From: Methylophilales bacterium
GTDB lineage: Bacteria; Pseudomonadota; Gammaproteobacteria; Burkholderiales; Methylophilaceae
Assembly (NCBI GenBank): GCA_013205275.1
Contig: JABMNG010000163.1
Location: forward strand, 1 to 10,530
Length of the DNA stretch: 10,530 nucleotides
Direction of reading: 5' to 3'
How positions within the stretch are numbered: the stretch's first letter is position 1; each line of letters opens with the position of its first letter. The translations under genes and the position numbers were made by a program. Below the pieces are notes generated by a model. The model was given only the letters and a program-made list of their open reading frames with translations. It was not told the DNA's origin and made no database searches. This document shows positions 1-5,554 of the stretch, in pieces.

Positions 1-1371
1 ATGCAGGGCCCGAGCAAGCCTTTTGTCGGTCCTGACAATGCCGACGTAGTTCCACATAAAGCGCCGCAATTCATTCCAGGTATGAGTAATTAAGACCTCC
101 TCGTCTGCGTCCGTCACTCTACTTTCATCCCAGGGTGGCAGACTCGATGGGTCTCGATCTGCTTCTAGAAGGATGGCCTTGACGGCTGCATCAGAGAACA
201 CCAAACATTCCAGGAGTGAATTGCTGGCCAATCGGTTGGCCCCATGCAACCCTGTGTAAGCTGCCTCACCAACAACGTAAAGTTGGCCAATATCGGTCTG
301 CGCGCTAAGGTCGGTCATTACCCCCCCGCAAGTATAATGGGCGGCGGGCACGACTGGAATCGGCGACTGGGTGATATCAATATTTAAATCCAGACAGCGC
401 TGGTAGATTGTAGGGAAATGCTCTTGAATGAACGTCTTAGATTTGTGGCTTATGTCAAGGTAGACGCAATCCAAGCCCCTTTTTTTCATCTCAAAGTCAA
501 TGGCTCGCGCCACAATATCTCTTGGGGCCAATTCTTTTCTGGTGTCGTACAGGTGCATAAATGGTTCGCCATCGGGTAATCTTAAAATGCCGCCTTCACC
601 CCTTAGCACCTCTGAAATTAAGAATGATTTGGCGTGCGGATGAAATAAACATGTCGGATGAAACTGAACAAACTCCATGTTAGCGACTCGGCAGCCTGCT
701 CGCCAAGCCATAGCGATTCCATCGCCGGTGCTCACATCCGGGTTTGTAGTGTAAAGGTAGACCTTGCTTGCGCCGCCCGTCGCCAAAACTGTTGCCCCAG
801 CAGAAAAAGTTACAATATTTCCCGTTTTATTTTCTAGGACATAGGCCCCCAAACAGCTATTGGTGTCAGCATTCTTCGGTTGTATTTTTTTTGATGTAAT
901 AAGGTCTACCGCGATGTGATCTTCAAAAGTAGTGATATTGGGATGTTGTTTAATACGTTCAATTAAGACATTCTGAACCGCTCTGCCTGTGGCGTCTGCA
1001 ACATGAGCCACACGACGGAAGGAGTGCCCGCCTTCCTTCGTCAAATGCAAACCGTTGTTTGTGTTATTTTTAGTAAAATCAACTCCAATGTCGGTGAGCC
1101 ACTTGAGGGATTCTTGGCTTCGTTCAGTGACATAGGAAGCCACGACTTCGTCACAAAGACCTGCCCCCGCAGATAATGTGTCTTGAATGTGGGCCTCCAC
1201 CGAGTCTTCTTCTGAGCTTGCACTTGCAATGCCCCCTTGAGCCCACTGACTAGAGCTGATGGTCAACTCTCTTTTGCTGATGATAGCAATTTTCTTGCTG
1301 TCGGCTAATTTAAGTGCGGTGCTGAGACCTGCGAGGCCACTGCCAATAATGAGTACATCAAAATTTAACAT
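1..1371 (-). CDS. nadB: L-aspartate oxidase NadB (C-terminus cut by window edge)
   Basis: FAD-dependent enzyme that oxidises L-aspartate to iminoaspartate, the first step of de novo NAD synthesis; cytoplasmic. Translated from the ATG at 1371-1369, the frame stays open for 457 codons to the left edge. The family is about 540 residues, so roughly 80 C-terminal residues are missing. Residues 10-16 (GSGLAGL) are the Rossmann FAD-binding glycine motif. Other family landmarks are SQWAQGGIA (41-49), TKEGGHSFRR (111-120), FHPT (237-240), PRDIVAR (283-289), HYTCGG (345-350) and GANRLASNSLLE (377-388). H238, R284, H345 and R380 correspond to the E. coli active-site residues H244, R290, H351 and R386, with a constant offset of six. 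The gene is divergent from rpoE, an arrangement also found in enterobacteria. Its ribosome binding site is weak (no clear purine run before the ATG). No frameshift or stop is visible. The related flavoproteins SdhA and FrdA are less likely given the GGHSFRR and HYTCGG contexts. Confidence 0.96.
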   Translation of the reverse strand, partial: MLNFDVLIIGSGLAGLSTALKLADSKKIAIISKRELTISSSQWAQGGIASASSEEDSVEAHIQDTLSAGAGLCDEVVASYVTERSQESLKWLTDIGVDFTKNNTNNGLHLTKEGGHSFRRVAHVADATGRAVQNVLIERIKQHPNITTFEDHIAVDLITSKKIQPKNADTNSCLGAYVLENKTGNIVTFSAGATVLATGGASKVYLYTTNPDVSTGDGIAMAWRAGCRVANMEFVQFHPTCLFHPHAKSFLISEVLRGEGGILRLPDGEPFMHLYDTRKELAPRDIVARAIDFEMKKRGLDCVYLDISHKSKTFIQEHFPTIYQRCLDLNIDITQSPIPVVPAAHYTCGGVMTDLSAQTDIGQLYVVGEAAYTGLHGANRLASNSLLECLVFSDAAVKAILLEADRDPSSLPPWDESRVTDADEEVLITHTWNELRRFMWNYVGIVRTDKRLARALH

Positions 1372-1391
1372 CTTATGTATAGTTTATTTTA

Positions 1392-1420
1392 GGAACTTTA
1401 TGGTTATAAAATAGGTCCTC
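1392..1420 (+). promoter_or_regulatory. Candidate sigma-E promoter driving rpoE (autoregulation)
   Basis: Seen directly: GGAACTT at 1392-1398, a perfect match to the sigma-E -35 element, then a 17-base A+T-rich spacer and GGTCCTC, with TCCTC at 1416-1420 as the -10 (consensus resembles TCTGA or TCAAA). The -35 match is exact; the -10 keeps only the essential TC. Known: rpoE operons commonly carry a sigma-E-dependent promoter. Inferred: transcription would start near 1425-1428, giving a leader of about 50 bases before rpoE. Confidence 0.68.
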
Positions 1421-1422
1421 TT

Positions 1423-1451
1423 ATTGTATAGAATATGAACGAAACCGACAA
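1423..1451 (-). promoter_or_regulatory. Candidate housekeeping promoter for nadB
   Basis: On the minus strand, TTGTCG (plus positions 1451-1446; 4 of 6 to TTGACA), a 17-base spacer and TACAAT (1428-1423; 5 of 6 to TATAAT) form a plausible sigma-70 promoter. It would start nadB transcripts near 1416, about 45 bases before the ATG. That start point falls on the -10 of the opposing sigma-E promoter. It is sequence-match evidence only, and such AT-rich spacers yield chance matches. Confidence 0.42.
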
Positions 1452-1465
1452 AATTATAAATTTTT

Positions 1466-1471
1466 AAAGGG
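1466..1471 (+). promoter_or_regulatory. Ribosome binding site of rpoE supporting the 1477 start
   Basis: AAAGGG lies 5 bases before the ATG at 1477. It is the best Shine-Dalgarno match near the gene's four in-frame N-terminal ATGs; the ATGs at 1513, 1528 and 1531 have no comparable purine run. The short spacer leaves some doubt. Confidence 0.5.
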
Positions 1472-1476
1472 CCTCC

Positions 1477-2166
1477 ATGCATCTATTAAAAGTCGTGCAA
1501 AAACCAAGCGCCATGTACAATATCGAAATGATGGAGACAAAGCCCGTATCGCCAATTGAAAAAAAAGTTAATCCCGAGCGCGCGATCGATCAGGCGCTTG
1601 TTGAGAAAGCTCAACAAGGCGACAAGCAAGCTTTTGGTATCCTGGTTGAGAAATACCATAAAAAACTCTTTCGCCTTTTAAGTCGGATGGTAAGAGATCA
1701 ATCTGAAATAGAAGACATTGTTCAAGATTCCTTCATTAAAGCCTACAGAGCAATCAATAATTTCCGGGGAGACAGCGCCTTTTATACGTGGCTCTATCGC
1801 ATTGGAATTAATACGGCAAAAAATCACTTGGTCAGCCTAGGTAAGCGACCTAAAGCGATGGATGAAGTAGAGATAGAAGATATTGAGAATTTTGAGGGGG
1901 GCTATGAGATGAGAAATCTTGACACCCCAGAAAGCCTCCTGATGAACCAAGAGATTGTGGCAGCAGTCAGTGAGACTATTGACACCCTGCCGGAAGAACT
2001 TAAAGAAGCGATTTCTCTCCGTGAGATGGACGGATTAAGTTACGAAGAAATTGCAGAAATCATGCAATGCCCAATCGGTACCGTTAGATCCAGAATCTTC
2101 AGGGCGCGAGAGGCCATTGCGGAAAAATTAAAACCACTCATTGAAGTCAGCAATAAGCGCTGGTAA
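1477..2166 (+). CDS. rpoE: ECF sigma factor RpoE (sigma-E / AlgU)
   Basis: Extracytoplasmic-function sigma factor that directs RNA polymerase to envelope-stress promoters; cytoplasmic, held inactive by RseA. Region 2 spans about residues 44-116 and includes FRGDSAFYTWLYRIGINTAK (96-115), nearly identical to E. coli RpoE and carrying the -10 recognition segment. Region 4 spans about 165-218, with LPEELKEAISLREMDGLSYE (171-190) and GTVRSRIFRAREAI (201-214), the helix-turn-helix that reads the GGAACTT -35 element. At 229 residues it is longer than E. coli RpoE (191). The extra length is mostly an N-terminal extension of about 31 residues, plus a short tail. The ATG at 1477 was kept because AAAGGG precedes it. 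The ATG at 1531 (211 residues) is a real alternative that fits the usual family length better. It is the first gene of the rpoE-rseABC-mucD operon, 19 bases from rseA, and is probably autoregulated by the promoter at 1392-1420. Confidence 0.96.
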   Translation: MHLLKVVQKPSAMYNIEMMETKPVSPIEKKVNPERAIDQALVEKAQQGDKQAFGILVEKYHKKLFRLLSRMVRDQSEIEDIVQDSFIKAYRAINNFRGDSAFYTWLYRIGINTAKNHLVSLGKRPKAMDEVEIEDIENFEGGYEMRNLDTPESLLMNQEIVAAVSETIDTLPEELKEAISLREMDGLSYEEIAEIMQCPIGTVRSRIFRAREAIAEKLKPLIEVSNKRW

Positions 2167-2185
2167 TTTAAGGGCATATAAAAAT

Positions 2186-2638
2186 ATGAAAGAAAAAAAC
2201 TCTTCATTGTTTGACAATGAAATAAAAAAAGAAGATATCGACACCTTAATATCTGCCAAGATTAAAAATCCGGGCATGCGAAGCCAGTGGTTTTATTATC
2301 AAACCATTCGGGATGTTATGCGCGGTGACTACATTGGCTCACCGGGTCTTTCTAAAAAAATTATGCAGGCGATTGATCAAGAACCAACTCAAATCGGTAG
2401 ATACAGCCAGACAAAAGAACTTGCTATCGAGGTTAATTCTTATTATTGGCAATTTGCTTTGGCGTTCACGGTCCTCTTCGCAATAGGCTTAGCGGCGGTT
2501 AATTTTCCCCAGGGAAAAACAGAGGCCCCCGTTCAGCTAGTCTATGAAGATATGCCCACTGAGATTATAAATGCTCATTACGCCAATACCTCGTCGACCG
2601 CTAATTACTTTGTTCAAACAAGCCTGTTAGTTAAGTAA
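2186..2638 (+). CDS. rseA: Sigma-E anti-sigma factor RseA (MucA-like)
   Basis: Single-pass inner-membrane anti-sigma factor expected to bind RpoE through its cytoplasmic N-terminal domain. It is normally destroyed by regulated proteolysis (DegS, RseP, then cytoplasmic proteases) upon envelope stress. The 150-residue product has an N-terminal domain (about 8-65) with the typical pattern W..YQTIRDVMRGD (35-48). A single hydrophobic helix follows at about 87-107 (YYWQFALAF...GLAAV), then a periplasmic tail of only about 43 residues. The E. coli protein is 216 residues with a much longer tail. EIINAHYANTSSTANYF (126-142) resembles the MucA/RseA tail motif thought to contact RseB. The ATG at 2186 was chosen over the in-frame ATG at 2141, which would overlap rpoE by 26 bases and add an uncharacteristic leader; AGGG at 2171-2174 is a weak, distant ribosome site. 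Sequence identity in this family is low, so the call leans on position as well as architecture. Confidence 0.9.
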   Translation: MKEKNSSLFDNEIKKEDIDTLISAKIKNPGMRSQWFYYQTIRDVMRGDYIGSPGLSKKIMQAIDQEPTQIGRYSQTKELAIEVNSYYWQFALAFTVLFAIGLAAVNFPQGKTEAPVQLVYEDMPTEIINAHYANTSSTANYFVQTSLLVK

Positions 2639-2640
2639 CT

Positions 2641-3588
2641 ATGAAGTGCTTGGGCCTGCTTTTATTTTTACTTTGCCTAGCCACTCCCTTTGCCTATGCT
2701 GACCAAGCAGGGTGGTCGGTGATTGAGGATGCCTATAAAGCCTCACAAAATAAAAATTATAAAGGCATCTATATTTCTCAACACGGACAAGAATTAAAGT
2801 CTGTCGAGATTACTCACGCACTTCATGGTAACGAACAATTTACCCGGATTAATCTTTTAGACGGCAATGCCGACGAAATATTCTCACAAGGTGACACTGT
2901 GGTGATTTACCATAAGCGCGATAATACTATTGTCGTCCAAAAAAGAGAGCAACAGCACTTATTTCCGGCAATTTTCCCGAAAGATATTAATTCAATAAAG
3001 AAATATTACCTGCTCAGCTTTGGAAAGCCCGACCGAGTGGCAGGACGAATAACGCAAAATATTGTTTTGACACCTAAAGATGACCTTCGGTACTCCTATC
3101 ATTTCTGGCTGGATCAGCAAACATCTCTCCCAATGAAGATGATCGTCCAAAATCTGAAGAAAGAGGTCTTGGAGCAATCCGCTTTTAATAAAATTCAATT
3201 TGTCTCATCCATGGGCCTTGATTGGTTTAAGCCAGCTGTTGACCTCTCCAAGGAATACCTTATGGACGAAGGGTTCAGCAAGGAAATAAATTTGAATCGC
3301 TTTTGGAGGGCCAGTAACATCCCCCCAGGATTCAAGGAAGTTAATTTTATAGCGTCTAAAATGCCTGGCATCAATATGATGAGTTACCATACAGTCTACT
3401 CAGATGGGCTCTCATACATCTCCTTATTTTTGCAGCCGGTTCGCAAGGGTCAAAAACCAAAAACAGGTGACCTCAATTTCGATGCAACCAATGTTGCTGC
3501 TCGGTATTATAATGGCTACCAAATTATGGCGGTTGGAGCCGTGCCTCTCAAGGCAGTAAGAAATTTAATCGATTCGGTAGACTTTTAA
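2641..3588 (+). CDS. rseB: Periplasmic sigma-E regulator RseB (MucB)
   Basis: Periplasmic protein that binds the outer part of RseA and shields it from site-1 cleavage; in E. coli it is released by lipopolysaccharide intermediates. The 315-residue product is close to the 318 of E. coli RseB. It starts with a Sec signal peptide (positively charged K2, hydrophobic 4-15, cleavage likely after AYA at 18-20). C12 sits in the hydrophobic core but lacks a lipobox, so it is not a lipoprotein. The mature protein has the family's two parts: a large LolA-like N-terminal domain (about 22-200, with YKGIYISQHG at 40-49 and the RYSYHFWLDQQTSLPMK strand region) and a smaller C-terminal domain (about 215-315, with NIPPGFKEV, HTVYSDGLSYISLFL and VGAVPLKAVRNLIDSV near the end). 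The ATG lies 2 bases after the rseA stop, so translational coupling is likely. Confidence 0.94.
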   Translation: MKCLGLLLFLLCLATPFAYADQAGWSVIEDAYKASQNKNYKGIYISQHGQELKSVEITHALHGNEQFTRINLLDGNADEIFSQGDTVVIYHKRDNTIVVQKREQQHLFPAIFPKDINSIKKYYLLSFGKPDRVAGRITQNIVLTPKDDLRYSYHFWLDQQTSLPMKMIVQNLKKEVLEQSAFNKIQFVSSMGLDWFKPAVDLSKEYLMDEGFSKEINLNRFWRASNIPPGFKEVNFIASKMPGINMMSYHTVYSDGLSYISLFLQPVRKGQKPKTGDLNFDATNVAARYYNGYQIMAVGAVPLKAVRNLIDSVDF

Positions 3589-3591
3589 TTT

Positions 3592-4032
3592 ATGATAAAA
3601 GAAGAGGCCTTAGTAACTGGACTAAATGGCAGGATGGCAAGCATCGAGATTGTCCGTTCAAAGCCGTGTGGCCTATGCGGCAAGACACAAGGGTGTGGTA
3701 ACAGCATATGGGGAAAGATATTCTCGCACCGACGAAGCCCATTAGAGCTTCCCAACACCATTGGTGCGATTGAGGGGGATAGGGTTTACCTTGAAATGGA
3801 GGAAAGTTATTTGCTGAAAACTTCAATGTTGCTTTATGGTGCGCCTCTCTTATTTATTTTCTTTGGCATGGGGTTCACAGAGTATTTCATGCATTTAGCC
3901 GGAGACTTTTATGTCTTGATAGGAGGGGTGGTAGGTTTTCTTTTGGGCCTGGCACTAATTAAAGTTGCTGCATCAAAAAATCATAATCGCCTTTATAATG
4001 AGGCCCGTATGATTAAAATTACACAAAACTAG
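3592..4032 (+). CDS. rseC: Inner-membrane sigma-E regulator RseC (MucC)
   Basis: Small inner-membrane protein of the RseC/MucC family. In E. coli it modestly favours sigma-E activity and is also linked to SoxR reduction through the related Rsx system; its biochemical role remains unclear. The 146-residue product opens with the family start MIKEEALV. A cysteine cluster CGLCGKTQGCG follows at 26-36 (C26, C29, C35), then a short beta-rich segment ending IEGDRVYLEM (60-69). Two membrane helices lie at about 76-98 and 104-126, and the tail is basic. E. coli RseC has an additional cysteine six residues before the cluster; here that position is I20, leaving three cysteines. The gene begins 3 bases after rseB without a clear ribosome site, suggesting coupled translation. 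Identification by position, cysteine motif and topology is strong. Confidence 0.92.
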   Translation: MIKEEALVTGLNGRMASIEIVRSKPCGLCGKTQGCGNSIWGKIFSHRRSPLELPNTIGAIEGDRVYLEMEESYLLKTSMLLYGAPLLFIFFGMGFTEYFMHLAGDFYVLIGGVVGFLLGLALIKVAASKNHNRLYNEARMIKITQN

Positions 4033-4045
4033 GAAAACATAAATC

Positions 4046-5449
4046 ATGATGTATTTTTTAAGAGCGGCTCTTGTTTTTATAGTGGTCGGCTTTAAGCCAT
4101 TATTTGCCATTGATCTCCCTGACTTCACAGTCCTCGCCGAAGAACAGGGAAGTAAAGTTGTTAACATTAGCGCCTCAAGAGAGGTTGCCTCTAATCAAGC
4201 GACAGGACCTTCCATTCAGGATGAGAGAATGGAGGAATTCTTTAAGCGCTTTGGGATACCAGGTTTTCCAGGAATGCCACCAGGAGGGCGAGAAAATCAG
4301 CCCCCAGAAAAACAAAGTGCCACAGGGTCTGGGTTTATTATTGAAAGCGATGGCTATGTCATCACTAATGCACACGTAGTTGCTGAGGCTGATTCGGTCG
4401 TTGTTAAGCTAGCCGACAAGCGAGAGTTCAATGCAGAAATTTTAGGCATTGATAGAAGAACTGATGTGGCTCTGCTTAAAATTAAAGCCACTGGTTTGCC
4501 GACTGTGAAATTTGGTAATCCAGAAAAAGTTAAGGTGGGTGAGTGGGTCGCTGCTATTGGATCTCCTTTTGGCCTTGAGAACACAATGACTGTCGGCGTG
4601 GTAAGCGCAAAAGGTCGTGCATTGCCCCAAGAAAACTTTGTCCCATTTATTCAAACAGACGTTGCGATTAATCCTGGCAACTCAGGAGGCCCATTATTTA
4701 ATACGCAGGGTGAAGTGATTGGGATTAACTCTCAAATTTATAGCCGAACGGGGGGTTACATGGGCCTTTCTTTTGCGATACCGATTGATGTAGCCATTAA
4801 TGTAGCAGAGCAATTAAAGGCTAATGGTAAAGTTATTCGGGGTTGGCTGGGCATTGCCATTCAAGAGATTACCAAAGAGCTGTCTGAGTCTTTTGGCATG
4901 ACTGACACCAAGGGTGCACTCATCGCTAACGTTGAGAAAGGATCTCCTGCAGAAAAAGGCGGATTATTACCGGGCGACATTATCTTGAAGTTTAATAAGA
5001 ATGAGATCATCGCTTCATCCGACCTCCCTAAGTATGTTGGCACCACTAAGCCGTTAACCCAAGTGCCTGTTGAATTACTCAGAAAGGGCAAGAAAACAGC
5101 GCTGACTCTTGCGGTAGGGGAGATGCCAACAGAAGATGGCGTTGCGCAGTCAAATAAACCCAATCCAAAGCAAGTTAACCGAATTGGACTTGCACTGAAA
5201 GAAATCGGCCCAGACGATACAGAAAAAGCCAATGGCAGAAATGGATTGTTAGTGCTGTCAGCGCAAGGCTCTGCAGTGACTGCTGGTATTAGGCCGGGTG
5301 ATGTTATTTTAGCGCTAAATAATTCAGCCGTTAAAACTATTGCACTGTTTAATCAGGAATTAAAAAAGATTCCAAAAGGGAAAACTATTGCGCTTCTGAT
5401 ATACAGAAATGGTGACACCCTTTATGTCCCAATCCGGATAGCAGATTAA
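4046..5449 (+). CDS. mucD: Periplasmic serine protease MucD / DegQ (HtrA family)
   Basis: Periplasmic HtrA-type protease/chaperone that removes misfolded envelope proteins and limits sigma-E activation. The 467-residue protein starts with a signal peptide (hydrophobic 7-15, cleavage likely after LFA at 19-21). A trypsin-like domain spans about 93-260: oxyanion-side SATGSGFI (91-98), catalytic H110 (TNAHVV), D140 (DRRTDVALLK) and S213 (GNSGGPL). Two PDZ domains follow, at about 267-358 and 377-465, each with a PGD turn (309-311 and 417-419). The regulatory loop at about 52-90 is short and rich in Gly and Pro, as in DegQ/MucD rather than DegP. Two adjacent ATGs (4046 and 4049) are possible; AGGA at 4031-4034 precedes both. 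As last gene of the rpoE operon, 13 bases after rseC, it should be induced with sigma-E. All triad residues are present, so the enzyme should be active. The symbol degQ or degP is equally used for this family. Confidence 0.95.
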   Translation: MMYFLRAALVFIVVGFKPLFAIDLPDFTVLAEEQGSKVVNISASREVASNQATGPSIQDERMEEFFKRFGIPGFPGMPPGGRENQPPEKQSATGSGFIIESDGYVITNAHVVAEADSVVVKLADKREFNAEILGIDRRTDVALLKIKATGLPTVKFGNPEKVKVGEWVAAIGSPFGLENTMTVGVVSAKGRALPQENFVPFIQTDVAINPGNSGGPLFNTQGEVIGINSQIYSRTGGYMGLSFAIPIDVAINVAEQLKANGKVIRGWLGIAIQEITKELSESFGMTDTKGALIANVEKGSPAEKGGLLPGDIILKFNKNEIIASSDLPKYVGTTKPLTQVPVELLRKGKKTALTLAVGEMPTEDGVAQSNKPNPKQVNRIGLALKEIGPDDTEKANGRNGLLVLSAQGSAVTAGIRPGDVILALNNSAVKTIALFNQELKKIPKGKTIALLIYRNGDTLYVPIRIAD

Positions 5450-5454
5450 ATTAT

Positions 5455-5484
5455 TTTTCAGGTTTTAAGTCATTCAGGTAAAAT
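5455..5484 (+). promoter_or_regulatory. Weak candidate sigma-70 promoter before lepA
   Basis: TTTTCA at 5455-5460 (4 of 6 to TTGACA), an 18-base spacer and TAAAAT at 5479-5484 (5 of 6 to TATAAT). If used, transcription would begin near 5491 and the 5494-5518 hairpin would lie in the lepA leader rather than ending the upstream operon. The match is modest and the region AT-rich, so this is a tentative call. Confidence 0.25.
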
Positions 5485-5493
5485 CACTTTTTT

Positions 5494-5525
5494 GTAAAGG
5501 CGCCTATGGCGCCTTTACCCTTTTC
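5494..5525 (+). terminator. Hairpin between mucD and lepA, probable intrinsic terminator
   Basis: A perfect 11-bp stem, GTAAAGGCGCC (5494-5504) against GGCGCCTTTAC (5508-5518), closes a TAT loop. It is followed by CC and then TTTTCTATTATT. The strong G+C stem core and the trailing T-rich stretch suit a rho-independent terminator for the plus strand. The two C residues before a run of only four T make it less than ideal. On the minus strand the stem is followed by A residues, so it would not terminate there. It sits 45 bases past the mucD stop and 36 before lepA, marking the boundary of the stress operon. Leaky termination would let sigma-E transcripts reach lepA. Confidence 0.68.
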
Positions 5526-5554
5526 TATTATTGACTTTAAGATGCCAAATTCAC

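Noticed and set aside
1996..2022. GAACTT-N16-TCCGT inside rpoE
   Set aside because: The bases encode the conserved EELKEAISLRE of sigma region 4, which explains them without a promoter.
2141..2185. Earlier ATG for rseA overlapping the end of rpoE
   Set aside because: Adds 15 uncharacteristic residues and a 26-base overlap; the ATG at 2186 gives a normal N-terminus.
2417..2442. Sigma-E-like GAACTT-N15-TCTTA inside rseA, about 200 bases before rseB
   Set aside because: Lacks the leading GG of the -35, lies in coding sequence, and a 6-base match of this kind is expected by chance; not strong enough to call an internal promoter.
2647..2676. Possible lipoprotein signal in RseB because of a cysteine at residue 12
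   Set aside because: The residue before the cysteine is Leu rather than Gly, Ala or Ser, and a good signal peptidase I site (AYA) follows at 18-20.
4861..5232. 123-codon open frame on the minus strand inside mucD
   Set aside because: Antisense to the well-supported PDZ coding region, with low-complexity Ser/Leu/Pro composition and no recognisable motif; a shadow frame.
5531..5554. Upstream TTG start that would lengthen LepA by eight residues
   Set aside because: The added residues do not match the family N-terminus, and the ATG at 5555 sits exactly at the conserved start.
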